A stretch of DNA of 64,000 nucleotides from Pedobacter sp. Hv1 (GCF_001412215.1 NZ_LLWP01000001.1:620001-684000), one strand, 5' to 3'; positions 8,665 through 17,753 are shown, counted from the first letter of the stretch. Notes: a model not told the origin generated them from the letters alone. Made by a program: numbers and translations.

Positions 8665-10479
8665 TTAATCAACAGACAAACCGATTTCTTTTAACAGGAT
8701 AGCAGCATTAAAGGTGGTACAAGGGCCTAATTTAATTTTATAATCAAAATTCATTTCACCTCCATCTATCTGAATATCAAAATGATAATTACGAACGGTA
8801 TCTGGATGAATTTCTTTCAGTTCCGACAATTGAAGATCGTGTGTGGCAAATAAAGTCGGCGTACCTATATCAATGAGTTTTTCGATAAATACCTTTGAAC
8901 CCAAAAACTTATCCTTGCTGTTTGTGCCTCTTAACATCTCATCTATCAGTACAAAGGAATTTTGATGGAGTGCCACATTGGCCAGAATCATCTTTAACCT
9001 ATTTAATTCTGCCTTAAAAGTAGAAGTGCTTTCATTTAGCGAATCCTTAATCCGCATATAAGTAAGGATTTTAAAGATTGATAGGTTCATTTGATTTGCA
9101 CAAACTGGTGCCCCAGCATAGGCCAATACCATATTGATACCTAATGTTCTTAAAAAAGTACTTTTACCCGCCATGTTAGAACCTGTAATGATATCAACTG
9201 TTGGCGTTTGTGCAAAGTGGAAATCATTGGCCACCCGATGTTGCTGTTTAATTAATGGGTGCCCCATCTCTAGACTAACTAAGCAAAATTGATCTTCAAT
9301 TTTTGGAAAGCTCCAATTGGGATGGTTGTAGTTTAAGGTAGCTAAAGAAATCAATTCTTCGAACCTGCCAATTCTATCCAGACCATTCTCTACTTTTTTT
9401 GAAGCCAACTGATGCCAGATGTCTAGTTTAATACAACATTTCAAATCCCATAACAAGAAAAAATTTAAAACTGCACTCAACAGAATATTTAATCTCGCAT
9501 CAAATGCCTGAATGATCTTTGAAAGCTTTTTGATCTCTTCGCTCACCTTGTCTTTCGACTCGAATAAACCTTGTAGGTAAGCACTTTGCCAATTGGTATC
9601 TTCTGTCCATTTGATGGCTGTAGCGTAATCACTTAGCAATGCCGAATTGCCACTAAAGCCATAATATACCTTATCTATTTTCTTGGTCAAGAAAAATATA
9701 ATCGATGCATTTAACAACGCCACTAAAGCAATAACACCCCATAATTTACCACCAAAAATAACTGCAGCCAGAAACAAAATACTGATCAGGGTTGGTAAAA
9801 CTTTAACATATGTTCTTAAAAAATTTTGGTGTGTAAATAGGAGCTGATCGGCCAGTTTTCCTCTTAACTTTTCTTTGATCTGTTCGATCTTACTTACATC
9901 GTGGCCCTTTAAATTTGCCCGAAACCCATAAGTACTATCAATATGAGTGGTTATTTCTTGTACCGCCTCTTGTCTGGCCAATATTTCTACTTTGGTATTG
10001 GGCTCAATCAAATTTTTGGATAAATGGTCTACCCCATTTTTGGTACTACATCTATTGATCAATGCAAATAACGATGAGCTACCAAAAATATCCAGATCGG
10101 CTAAATAAGGATGGTTTTCATCTTCAAAAGCTACACCATGATCATAACCATTTTCCTCATCATTGATAAGGTTGACCTCATTTTTGTATACCCATAATAA
10201 ATGTCTAAGGTAGGTTTCGGTTTTTTGCAATAGATTTTGCTTTTTTACTACCATTACAAAAACGGCAATAGGAATAATAAAACAAGTACCCACTATCAAA
10301 GTGGCCAGCTCATTTTCAGTTTTTACAAAAACGATAAACACCAAGATTTCGGCAATTAACAATGCTACCCGGATAAATGAAAATTTATCGATCTTGATTT
10401 TAACCTGTGCTATTTCGGCTGTAATGTCTTTAACTAAAAGTTCGTACTTGGTTTTGATTTCTTCTTGGGTTTTTAACAT
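8665..10479 (-). CDS. Membrane-anchored MutS-like ATPase
   Basis: A 604-residue protein with the ATPase domain (domain V) of the MutS family at its C-terminus: Walker A in GSNMAGKSTFLRT, the region MNLSIFKILTYMRIKDSL, Walker B in SFVLIDEMLRGTNSKD and the switch ATHD. The mismatch-reading N-terminal domain of MutS is missing. Instead there are two pairs of hydrophobic segments (FIRVALLIAEILVFIVFV and TLIVGTCFIIPIAVFVMVV early; TLISILFLAAVIFGG and VIALVALLNASIIFFL in the middle), which suggest a membrane anchor. This arrangement is known in Bacteroidota, where it is labelled MutS-related; its function is unclear and classical mismatch repair is unlikely. I chose ATG 10479 (MLKTQEEIK) because the longer version, from 10545, would overlap the start of rlmH and reads like translated intergenic DNA. 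Confidence 0.85.
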   Translation of the reverse strand: MLKTQEEIKTKYELLVKDITAEIAQVKIKIDKFSFIRVALLIAEILVFIVFVKTENELATLIVGTCFIIPIAVFVMVVKKQNLLQKTETYLRHLLWVYKNEVNLINDEENGYDHGVAFEDENHPYLADLDIFGSSSLFALINRCSTKNGVDHLSKNLIEPNTKVEILARQEAVQEITTHIDSTYGFRANLKGHDVSKIEQIKEKLRGKLADQLLFTHQNFLRTYVKVLPTLISILFLAAVIFGGKLWGVIALVALLNASIIFFLTKKIDKVYYGFSGNSALLSDYATAIKWTEDTNWQSAYLQGLFESKDKVSEEIKKLSKIIQAFDARLNILLSAVLNFFLLWDLKCCIKLDIWHQLASKKVENGLDRIGRFEELISLATLNYNHPNWSFPKIEDQFCLVSLEMGHPLIKQQHRVANDFHFAQTPTVDIITGSNMAGKSTFLRTLGINMVLAYAGAPVCANQMNLSIFKILTYMRIKDSLNESTSTFKAELNRLKMILANVALHQNSFVLIDEMLRGTNSKDKFLGSKVFIEKLIDIGTPTLFATHDLQLSELKEIHPDTVRNYHFDIQIDGGEMNFDYKIKLGPCTTFNAAILLKEIGLSVD

Positions 10480-10487
10480 TATATTTG
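10453..10487 (+). promoter_or_regulatory. Candidate promoter of rlmH
   Basis: TTTG at 10453-10456, a 23-bp spacer and TATATTTG at 10480-10487 fit the Bacteroidota housekeeping promoter. Transcription would start near 10494, 39 bases before rlmH. It lies over the first codons of the divergent MutS-like gene. Confidence 0.5.
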
Positions 10488-10532
10488 AAGTCTTGAGGGT
10501 ATAAAGATAGAAAATACCACCATGATAAAGGG

Positions 10533-11006
10533 ATGAAAATAACACTCATAGCTGTAGGCAAAACAGAAGACAAATATTTAATTGAAGGAATAGACAAATA
10601 CCTGAACCGTTTAAAGCATTATATTAACTTTAGCCTTCAGATTATTCCTGATATTAAAAACACCAAAAACCTAACTGAAGCCCAACAGAAAACAAAAGAG
10701 GCCGAGTTAATTGCCAAACAAATCAACCCTACAGATGTTGTAATTTTGCTAGATGAAAAGGGCAAAAAGCATAGCTCTGTATCTTTTTCAGCTTATTTAA
10801 ATAAACAAATGATTGGAAGTGTACAGCATTTGGTGTTTATTATTGGTGGGCCATATGGTTTTGACGAAAGTATTTACAACAGGGCTAATACCAGTCTTTC
10901 ACTTTCAGACATGACATTCTCCCATCAAATGGTGAGACTATTTTTTGTAGAACAACTCTATCGGGCATTTAGCATTTTAAAGAACGAGCCTTATCATCAT
11001 GCTTAG
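10533..11006 (+). CDS. rlmH: 23S rRNA (pseudouridine-1915 N3) methyltransferase
   Basis: A 157-residue SPOUT methyltransferase that methylates pseudouridine 1915 in helix 69 of 23S rRNA within assembled ribosomes, using S-adenosylmethionine. The family features are present: N-terminal MKITLIAVGK, the glycine loop IIGGPYGFDESI of the trefoil knot, and the C-terminal signature LSLSDMTFSHQMVRLFFVEQLYRA ending PYHHA. The length is normal (about 155). A small membrane protein follows 52 bases later on the same strand. Confidence 0.96.
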   Translation: MKITLIAVGKTEDKYLIEGIDKYLNRLKHYINFSLQIIPDIKNTKNLTEAQQKTKEAELIAKQINPTDVVILLDEKGKKHSSVSFSAYLNKQMIGSVQHLVFIIGGPYGFDESIYNRANTSLSLSDMTFSHQMVRLFFVEQLYRAFSILKNEPYHHA

Positions 11007-11058
11007 TCGATTTATGGAATTACGTCCTATTTTTCATCATTTATAAAAGATCAAAACT

Positions 11059-11187
11059 ATGTTACCAAGTGATTATAAAAGAAAGTATAGGTTTAGAACC
11101 GATACCTCTAAAGAAAGAAAATACATGAATATTGCGATTATCGTAACCTTAATTGTATTAATGGTTTTATGGTATCTGATTAACTAA
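11059..11187 (+). CDS. Small single-span membrane protein (42 residues)
   Basis: An ATG at 11059 opens 42 codons: a basic N-terminus (MLPSDYKRKYRFRTDTSKER) followed by one hydrophobic span (MNIAIIVTLIVLMVLWYLI) and a stop at 11187. Positively charged cytoplasmic tail plus single helix is a sensible membrane topology. It is between rlmH and a strong terminator, so it is probably transcribed with rlmH. No family is recognised. The reading is supported by composition and context only. Confidence 0.5.
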   Translation: MLPSDYKRKYRFRTDTSKERKYMNIAIIVTLIVLMVLWYLIN

Positions 11188-11207
11188 TAGGCTAAAAATT
11201 AGGACAT

Positions 11208-11245
11208 AAAAAAACATCAGCCCAATAGAGCTGATGTTTTTTTTT
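11208..11245. terminator. Bidirectional terminator after the rlmH transcript and the DUF5606 gene
   Basis: AACATCAGC (11213-11221) pairs with GCTGATGTT (11230-11238) around an 8-nt loop, with an A-run before and nine T after, so it works on both strands. It lies between convergent genes. Confidence 0.85.
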
Positions 11246-11258
11246 ATAATCAGGTGTA

Positions 11259-11807
11259 TTAAACGCCTTTTTTACTTGTCATGTTTGCCTTTTTTGCTGG
11301 CGCAGACGTTTTAGCTGTTGGAGCCTTTGCATTTGAAGGTTTAGCTTTTGGAGCCGCTTTTGGCTTTACATCTACTTTATCTTCTACTTTAACTCCAGCT
11401 TGTTCTTCTTGTTCGCCTGGGGCTGCCTCAGTAAATAAAGGCAAATCTTTCAAGATCTGATACCAGTTCAAGATTTTCTTCATATCAGAGGTGTAAACCT
11501 TTTCTTGATCATGACCAGCAGCTACTTCAAGAAAGAATTTTTTCAAGGTACCACCGTCAGCTTTTGAATCTGGAATATTTGCCTTAGCCTGGTCAATATT
11601 GGCTAAAACATTAATTAACTTTAATTCTTCGTCTTCTCCGTAGATTGTAATATCTTCTAGAGAAGCTAACTTGGTAGTTGAAACGCTAGCTACAATCTTT
11701 AATTTTTGCGCATCTAAACTTTCTAAAACATAACCAGCTTTATTTTGGCCAACTAGCTTAAATAGTCCTGGTCTGCCTGATACGGCTACAATTCCTCTTA
11801 AATTCAT
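11259..11807 (-). CDS. DUF5606 family protein
   Basis: A 182-residue protein. The N-terminal 140 residues match the DUF5606 family of Bacteroidota: LRGIVAVSGRPGLFKLVGQ at the start, then LESLDAQKLKIVASVSTTKLA and an all-beta/alpha continuation ending in KKILNWYQILKDLPLF. The tail is an Ala/Lys/Pro-rich, probably disordered extension (repeated AKAPTAK-like motifs), basic enough to contact nucleic acid or membrane, though that is a guess. I start at ATG 11807: the in-frame longer form begins with residues translated from a word-repeat stretch. It follows the cyclophilin gene by 70 bases and is likely transcribed with it. The function is unknown. Confidence 0.75.
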   Translation of the reverse strand: MNLRGIVAVSGRPGLFKLVGQNKAGYVLESLDAQKLKIVASVSTTKLASLEDITIYGEDEELKLINVLANIDQAKANIPDSKADGGTLKKFFLEVAAGHDQEKVYTSDMKKILNWYQILKDLPLFTEAAPGEQEEQAGVKVEDKVDVKPKAAPKAKPSNAKAPTAKTSAPAKKANMTSKKGV

Positions 11808-11877
11808 ATGTTGTTTGTATGGCGTAATGTGTAGTGTGTATTGTTTGTATTTCAATACCTAGTACCCAATACTTTAA

Positions 11878-12339
11878 TTAATCTTCTAAAACTTCTATTG
11901 TTAAGATCTTATCCCCTTGTCTAATGTCGTCAACAAGATCAACATTCTCAATAACCTTGCCAAAGCAAGTATGGTTACGATCTAAATGTGCGGTGTTGGC
12001 TCTGCTATGGCAGATAAAAAATTGTGAACCACCAGTATTTCTACCAGCATGTGCCATAGATAAAACACCACGATCATGATATTGGTTCTCTCCATCCAAT
12101 TCACAATCAATTTTATAACCTGGGCCACCTGTACCTGCCATATGCGCTTTTGCCGGGTCTTTAGAATTAGGGCAACCGCCTTGAACCATAAAGTTAGGAA
12201 TTACACGGTGAAAAGTTACACCATCATAAAAGCCTTCACCAGCTAATTTTTTAAAATTGGCAACAGCCTTTGGAGCATCATTTTCATAAAACTCAACTGT
12301 CATGTTACCTTTATCGGTTTTAATTATTGCTTTACTCAT
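11878..12339 (-). CDS. Peptidyl-prolyl cis-trans isomerase, cyclophilin type
   Basis: A 153-residue cytoplasmic cyclophilin that speeds cis/trans isomerisation of X-Pro bonds in folding proteins. Motifs: VTFHRVIPNFMVQGGCP (catalytic Arg in FHR), GVLSMAHAGRNTGGSQFFICH with the active-site Gln and Phe, and HLDRNHTCFGKVIE. The typical bacterial single-domain length is matched and there is no signal peptide. The start at 12339 (MSKAIIKTDKG) is preferred to a longer form at 12360, because the predicted promoter places the transcript start near 12351. The DUF5606 gene follows in the same orientation. Confidence 0.95.
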   Translation of the reverse strand: MSKAIIKTDKGNMTVEFYENDAPKAVANFKKLAGEGFYDGVTFHRVIPNFMVQGGCPNSKDPAKAHMAGTGGPGYKIDCELDGENQYHDRGVLSMAHAGRNTGGSQFFICHSRANTAHLDRNHTCFGKVIENVDLVDDIRQGDKILTIEVLED

Positions 12340-12357
12340 AGTATTTTTTGTGAGGGC

Positions 12358-12386
12358 CAAATTTAGTAAATAGAAACGATTAGCAA
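12358..12386 (-). promoter_or_regulatory. Candidate promoter of the cyclophilin-DUF5606 unit
   Basis: On the minus strand, TTG (12386-12384), an 18-bp spacer and TAAATTTG (12365-12358) match the Bacteroidota consensus. The transcript would start about 12 bases before the ATG at 12339, which supports the shorter start. Confidence 0.6.
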
Positions 12387-12513
12387 TGCGATTACTGTAT
12401 AAATACTGTTAAGAAATTTAAATCTGTATCAAATATTGTATTTTAACGTTTTAAGAGCACAATAATTTTAAAATAGACAGTAAAAAATTTACATTCGCAT
12501 TAGGTAATTCATC

Positions 12514-13776
12514 ATGATTCTGAAAAAATATAGCTTTTTATTACTGTTCATCTTATTGTCTTCGCTTGCAAAAGCCTCGTCGATTCTCATTTTTATGGAT
12601 GAAGGACAGAAAAATCATTTAAAGGCTTATGGCATTGCCTATTGGAGCATTAAGCAAGAAGGAGAAGTAGATTGGCTGCTCAACTATCGTGGCGGGAGTT
12701 TTTTGATCAAATATGCCAAAAAAGTGGAAGATGAATGTAAAATCAGGGGCGTTTCTTACGAAGTGTTACCTGATGGAAAAGTAACCGCCATTTTAAACGA
12801 GATCAATAATCCAGATGTAAACATGGAAATGGTAAAACTGGAAAAAACACCGAAAATTGCAGTTTACTCGCCAAAAAGCAAACTTCCATGGGATGATGCG
12901 GTAACCTTGGTATTGACTTATGCTGAAATTCCTTACGATCTGATTTATGATGACGAGGTACTCAAAGAGAAACTATCTGGATACGACTGGCTGCACCTGC
13001 ACCATGAAGATTTTACAGGGCAATATGGGCGCTTTTGGGCCTCTTTCAGGACTTCTACGTGGTACCGCGATGATGTGAAGTACCAAGAGGATGCCGCTAA
13101 GCGAAATGGCTTTAAAAAGGTAAGTGAGATGAAACTTGCCGTAGCTAAACGAATTAAAGAATTTTGTGCAGGTGGTGGCTTTTTATTTGCCATGTGCTCA
13201 GGTACCGACAGTTTTGATATCGCCCTTGCTGCCGAAGGGATTGACATTGCAGAAAGCATGTTTGATGGCGACGGAACAGATGCAAATGCACAATCGAAAC
13301 TTGATTACGAAAAAACATTAGCCTTTAAAGATTTTAAAATTGATATGAATCCTGAACGCTATGAGTTTTCTGATATTGATGTAACCCAGACCCGACAATT
13401 TAGAGCAGAAAATGATTATTTTACGTTGTTTGATTTCTCTGCCAAGTGGGATCTGGTACCTACCATGCTTACTCAAGACCACGACAAGGTAATTAAAGGT
13501 TTTATGGGTCAAACTACAGCATTTAGAAAGAGTTTGGTTAAACCCAATATTACTGTTTTAGGAGAAAACAAAGGTGGTGGCGAAGTACGCTACCTACACG
13601 GAGAAATAGGAAAAGGACAATTTACTTTTTATGGCGGTCATGATCCAGAAGATTATCAACACCAAGTGAGCGACCCCCCTACTGATTTAAGCTTGCATCC
13701 AAACTCGCCAGGTTACCGATTGATCTTGAATAATGTATTATTTCCAGCTGCTAAGAAAAAACCGCAGAAGACCTAG
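12514..13776 (+). CDS. Secreted protein with glutamine-amidotransferase-like fold
   Basis: A 420-residue exported protein with a signal peptide (cleavage near LAKA-SS). From about residue 110 it reads like a class I glutamine amidotransferase/ThuA-like Rossmann domain: KIAVYSPKSKLPWDDAVTLVL, YDWLHLHHEDFTG, then a nucleophile-elbow-like FAMCSGTDSFD with Cys228, and a C-terminal GQFTFYGGHDPEDYQH with a candidate His. Homologues in Bacteroidota are often labelled asparagine synthetase B, but nothing here resembles the synthetase domain, and a periplasmic location makes that name improbable. The reaction is unknown. A divergent cyclophilin lies upstream. TACATTCG at 12490-12497 is a near-match to a -7 box. 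Confidence 0.6.
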   Translation: MILKKYSFLLLFILLSSLAKASSILIFMDEGQKNHLKAYGIAYWSIKQEGEVDWLLNYRGGSFLIKYAKKVEDECKIRGVSYEVLPDGKVTAILNEINNPDVNMEMVKLEKTPKIAVYSPKSKLPWDDAVTLVLTYAEIPYDLIYDDEVLKEKLSGYDWLHLHHEDFTGQYGRFWASFRTSTWYRDDVKYQEDAAKRNGFKKVSEMKLAVAKRIKEFCAGGGFLFAMCSGTDSFDIALAAEGIDIAESMFDGDGTDANAQSKLDYEKTLAFKDFKIDMNPERYEFSDIDVTQTRQFRAENDYFTLFDFSAKWDLVPTMLTQDHDKVIKGFMGQTTAFRKSLVKPNITVLGENKGGGEVRYLHGEIGKGQFTFYGGHDPEDYQHQVSDPPTDLSLHPNSPGYRLILNNVLFPAAKKKPQKT

Positions 13777-13827
13777 TTTTTCAGTTTGCAGTTTTTAGTT
13801 AGTGGTTGCTAAAACAGTCCCTATAAA

Positions 13828-15855
13828 TTAATCATAGAAGTTCCAAGTAAGGCCTAACTTCAATAGGCGATCTGGCATAGGGTACCTGTCTATGGTATAA
13901 TAGCCTTTGCTAAACAAGCCCTGATTTGCGTAATCGTATTTAAGAAACAGGTTTGCTCTTCTTAATCCTGCTTTCAACCAAACATCCACCACTGGTTTAG
14001 AACTAAATACATGTCCACCTTCGGTATTATAAAATTGGCTTACTGCTGGCGAGTAACCTGCAGATTTATAAGAAGTATTGTACCTTACATCAAATCCTAT
14101 TTGTGTTTTTAACACTTTAAACAGTGTCCAATCTTTATAAACGCTATTAAAAGTATATATTTCTGGTGTTCTCAGTACATCTGCATTATCCGTTTTTTGG
14201 TAAACCACATAAGCATCTAAGTGAATACCCCTGAAAGTGAATTTTTTACCTACGCTTAGTTTCAATAAGTTGATATCTCCACCTTGTTGCGCTGGGGTAA
14301 TACTATTTGTTGTTCCAACCTGTTTAAAATAAAGATAACCGGTAATCAAATAATAATTTAAGGATGCATCCAATTGCAGAAAATCATTGAGATAGTTAAA
14401 TGATAAGTTAGCTGTTTTGGTTCGATCAAAGTCTTTACGCTTATCCCAATCAAAATAATTTCCAAAATACCGCATATAAATTTCTTCTGGAGATTTGTTT
14501 TGAATGTATGCACCTAAAGCAATTCTACCTGCTTTATTGCTTAACAAAATATTACTCTTCGCTTCATATAAAAAATCGCCGGTATTATTTCCCTGAAAGA
14601 TTTGTTGAACGTCCAGGTTTAAGTCAATCCGGTTGCTAAAGCGATAACCCAACGATCCCAATAATGTAATATTTTGAAAAGCTGAGGTACGGCTGTAGAA
14701 AAAACTTTTGTCTCTTGAAATTCCATATTGTGCAAACTGATAAAAATCATGACGAATTCCTGCATCAATTTTCAACTCATTTTTAATAATCGAATTGCCT
14801 TTAGCTCTTAAGAAAAAACTATAAATAAACTCATTCTGCAAATGCTTCACATTCGTTGAGTCGTTGGTAAACACTAGGTCTACCGGCTTTTCGCTACCAG
14901 GAAGTTTTTGAGGAAAAACATTATAATTATCAACTTCATCCTTTTTAAAAGAATATTGACTTTTGGTGTAAGTTAACGTATGGGTAATTTTATTAGTTGG
15001 TAAAATACTCTGGGTGGTGTTTACGCCTGTAGTATCTATTCTACCTACAAAATAACTTTGTTTCAATAAAAAAGAGTTCTTTCTCCATAATTGTTTGGCA
15101 CTAGTTAAACGCACAGGTTCTGCCATTTTATCAACAAGCGCAACATAATCTGTACCGAATATATTCTCATTTACAGTCGATCCATTTTCTTGTGCCTTTA
15201 GGGTATTAAAAACGGCATCTGCCCATAAATTATATCTTTTACTTGGAGATTCGTACCATGTAAAAATCGACGCATTTAAATCATCGCCCCTTTGGTGTGT
15301 GTAAAAGCCATTTGCACCGATTCTATTGTAATTTGCACCAAAATTCCAGTTCTTTTTGATATTTTGGGTATGGATCAATTTTAAAACCTGTTCTTTCTCT
15401 CCTGCGTTTACATAATATATACTCGAAAAAGGAGATCTGGCTCTGTAAAATCTAACGTCGTCTTGGTTAAGCATATAAAAATCCAGTGCATGAAAACCTG
15501 CATCAAAACCAATGGTTTTGCTCGGCTCAAATAACAAAGGCATAGCTGCCAAACCCATTACCCCTGTTCCAACGGTTGGTCTGCGGGGCTGATGAAGCAC
15601 ACTAAAGTTTTGGATGCCAACTAAGCTCGTATCAATAGGGAATGTCTGTGTACTATCTTTAGTAAGTTTAAGCGTTGTGAACCGAATAAATTTAGACGTA
15701 TACACCAGCGAGTCCTTTTCAGCATCTAACGTTTTCCTTAAAGAATCCTGTTCTTTTTTATTGGCATTGATATTTGTTCTTAAATCCTGTCCGAAAGCAT
15801 TGCTTAGGCCAAGGGATAAACCACAAAAAAGAATGAATTTTATTATTTTTCGCAT
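13828..15855 (-). CDS. Large putative outer membrane porin (Porin_10 type)
   Basis: A 675-residue outer membrane beta-barrel. It has a signal peptide (MRKIIKFILFCGLSLGLSNAFG-QD), a short periplasmic N-terminal part, then long alternating beta-strands rich in aromatic and Asn/Tyr residues, and the C-terminal barrel signal LGLTWNFYD ending near an aromatic residue. It fits the Bacteroidota putative porin family. It probably lets small solutes through, but the substrate is unknown. Its start codon overlaps the stop of the purine nucleoside phosphorylase by one base (TAATG), so the two are translationally coupled in an lpxK-pnp-porin run; a nucleoside-related substrate is a guess from that. Confidence 0.8.
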   Translation of the reverse strand: MRKIIKFILFCGLSLGLSNAFGQDLRTNINANKKEQDSLRKTLDAEKDSLVYTSKFIRFTTLKLTKDSTQTFPIDTSLVGIQNFSVLHQPRRPTVGTGVMGLAAMPLLFEPSKTIGFDAGFHALDFYMLNQDDVRFYRARSPFSSIYYVNAGEKEQVLKLIHTQNIKKNWNFGANYNRIGANGFYTHQRGDDLNASIFTWYESPSKRYNLWADAVFNTLKAQENGSTVNENIFGTDYVALVDKMAEPVRLTSAKQLWRKNSFLLKQSYFVGRIDTTGVNTTQSILPTNKITHTLTYTKSQYSFKKDEVDNYNVFPQKLPGSEKPVDLVFTNDSTNVKHLQNEFIYSFFLRAKGNSIIKNELKIDAGIRHDFYQFAQYGISRDKSFFYSRTSAFQNITLLGSLGYRFSNRIDLNLDVQQIFQGNNTGDFLYEAKSNILLSNKAGRIALGAYIQNKSPEEIYMRYFGNYFDWDKRKDFDRTKTANLSFNYLNDFLQLDASLNYYLITGYLYFKQVGTTNSITPAQQGGDINLLKLSVGKKFTFRGIHLDAYVVYQKTDNADVLRTPEIYTFNSVYKDWTLFKVLKTQIGFDVRYNTSYKSAGYSPAVSQFYNTEGGHVFSSKPVVDVWLKAGLRRANLFLKYDYANQGLFSKGYYTIDRYPMPDRLLKLGLTWNFYD

Positions 15856-16670
15856 TATAACGTCGAGATAAGCTTGCTAAGGATATGGGTCATTTTGGGC
15901 TCGGCATGCGCAGCAGTTTCTAAAATCTCTTCCAAATTGAAAGGTTGTAAGTCTTCTGGAAATCCTTCATCTGTTAATACAGAAATGGCGAAAACTGGCA
16001 AGCCCATGTGGTTGGCTACAATTACTTCCGGAACTGTACTCATCCCTACCGCATCACCGCCAATAACCCTTAAATACTTATATTCTGCTTTAGTTTCTAA
16101 ATTCGGCCCTGTTACCGAAACATAAACGCCTTGGTGACAGGTAATATTTTCTGCCTTTGCAATTTTTAATCCTTCAGCAATTAAGCCATGGTGGTACGGT
16201 CTGCTCATATCCGGAAAACGAGGACCTAAGTCTGAATCGTTAATCCCACGAAGTGGACTCTCTGGCTGCAAGTTGATATGATCATTAATGATCATGAGAT
16301 CACCTTTTTTAAATTCAGAATTTAAAGAGCCCGCAGCATTTGAAACAAACAGATGTTTAATACCCAGTGCTTTTAAAACCCGAATTGGGAAAGTAATCTG
16401 TTGCATTGAATAACCCTCGTAATAATGCAACCTACCCTGCATGGCTACTACCTTTTTGCCTTCGAGCTCTCCAAAGATCAATTTCCCAGAATGAAATTCT
16501 AAGGTAGAGATCGGGAAATTTGGGATGCTAGAATACATAATGCTATGAGACACTTTGATATCTTTTACCAAACCACCTAGGCCAGTACCTAATACAATGC
16601 CTACTTCTGGTTCAAAATCACCTATTTTATGTTTAAGGTATTCAACCGATTCTCTTAGTGTTTGCAACAT
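15855..16670 (-). CDS. Purine nucleoside phosphorylase
   Basis: A 271-residue trimeric-type purine nucleoside phosphorylase, which splits inosine or guanosine with phosphate into base and ribose-1-phosphate in purine salvage. Motifs: VGIVLGTGLGGL (phosphate loop), EFHSGKLIFGELEGKKVVAM, GRLHYYEGY, SNAAGSLN, DHINLQPESPL, and the purine-binding end GGDAVGMSTVPEVIVANH. The first 29 bases overlap the end of lpxK. The N-terminus MLQTLRESVEYLK agrees with family starts, so the overlap looks real. It is translationally coupled to the porin that follows. Confidence 0.95.
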   Translation of the reverse strand: MLQTLRESVEYLKHKIGDFEPEVGIVLGTGLGGLVKDIKVSHSIMYSSIPNFPISTLEFHSGKLIFGELEGKKVVAMQGRLHYYEGYSMQQITFPIRVLKALGIKHLFVSNAAGSLNSEFKKGDLMIINDHINLQPESPLRGINDSDLGPRFPDMSRPYHHGLIAEGLKIAKAENITCHQGVYVSVTGPNLETKAEYKYLRVIGGDAVGMSTVPEVIVANHMGLPVFAISVLTDEGFPEDLQPFNLEEILETAAHAEPKMTHILSKLISTL

Positions 16671-17706
16671 AGTCTAATATATTTTGATCAAAGGTAATTT
16701 TATCTTTCGTTGCCAATTCAATTTCTATTGGCAAATAGAATATCGGCAAATTTAACAGTAAATCTTTTAAATTATCACCTAATAAACGCTGGCTATCCTT
16801 TTCTGTTGTAATTATAATTTTTTCTTTGGCAGGATGCTCATTAAACGCTTTGATGAGCACTTTGATATCTTGCACCGTAAAATCATGATGATCTGGGTGC
16901 TCAAAGCTATGGATATTAGAAGAAAACTGGCTTAAATATTCAACTAAGGGCTTTGGATTGGCAATACCGGTCAATAAAAATATTTCGTTATTACCAATAT
17001 TTACTTTTGTTTCATTCGTAAACAAATGGATAAGCTCGCCATATTTGATGGAAGAAAAAGAAAGTCTTTGGTCTAAGGTTAAATCGATCTTACGTCTAAT
17101 TTCAATCTGGTCTACAATGTTTACTGGACTAGGGCTCTTAGTAATCAATACCGCATTTGTTCTGTTGTAGTTTGAAAACGGTTCTCTCAAATTACCTGCC
17201 GGCAATAAAAATTGAAAATTTTTAAGCTTGGCAAATTCAAAAAGCAGAACGGTAAAACCAGCTTTTACAGCTCTATGTTGATAGGCATCATCCAATAAAA
17301 TCACATCGTGATTTGCTTTGAGCAAATTGATTCCCTTCACCCTGTCTTCACATACTGCAACGGTAATTTTTGGGAATTTTTTATAATACTGCATGGGCTC
17401 ATCGCCAATGGTTGCTGCTGTTGCCTTTTCGTCTGCCAATACAAATCCCTTGGTTTTACGACCATAACCACGACTTAAAATTGCCACCTTGTAGTTAGAC
17501 AAAAGCCTAACCAAGTATTCGGTAGTAGGTGTTTTACCAGAACCACCAACTACCAAATTACCCACACAGATTACTGGCAAATCAAACGCTGTTGATTTGA
17601 ATACCTTCCAATCATATAGTTTATTCCTAACCAGGATAATTAAACCATAGATTAAAGAGAAGGGCAACAATAAGAGGCGTAAGTATGTAAACATGTTAGA
17701 CTTCAA
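16642..17706 (-). CDS. lpxK: Tetraacyldisaccharide 4'-kinase
   Basis: A 354-residue inner-membrane kinase that phosphorylates the 4' position of the lipid A disaccharide precursor using ATP. It has an N-terminal membrane helix (LLLLPFSLIYGLIILVRN), the P-loop ICVGNLVVGGSGKTP, LSRGYGR and LLDDAYQHRAVK (the DDxxQH catalytic motif). The length is normal. The start may be Met5 (17694) rather than 17706. It lies 47 bases after the RND pump gene and overlaps the next gene by 29 bases. Its presence confirms a lipid A-bearing outer membrane. Confidence 0.95.
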   Translation of the reverse strand: MKSNMFTYLRLLLLPFSLIYGLIILVRNKLYDWKVFKSTAFDLPVICVGNLVVGGSGKTPTTEYLVRLLSNYKVAILSRGYGRKTKGFVLADEKATAATIGDEPMQYYKKFPKITVAVCEDRVKGINLLKANHDVILLDDAYQHRAVKAGFTVLLFEFAKLKNFQFLLPAGNLREPFSNYNRTNAVLITKSPSPVNIVDQIEIRRKIDLTLDQRLSFSSIKYGELIHLFTNETKVNIGNNEIFLLTGIANPKPLVEYLSQFSSNIHSFEHPDHHDFTVQDIKVLIKAFNEHPAKEKIIITTEKDSQRLLGDNLKDLLLNLPIFYLPIEIELATKDKITFDQNILDYVANTKRIG

Positions 17707-17753
17707 AAATAAGGATTATTTTAATTTAAAAGCCATGTCTGCCCCATTCCTTT

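Noticed and set aside
10480..10545. Longer start for the MutS-like protein
   Set aside because: It would overlap the rlmH start on the other strand and reads like translated promoter DNA.
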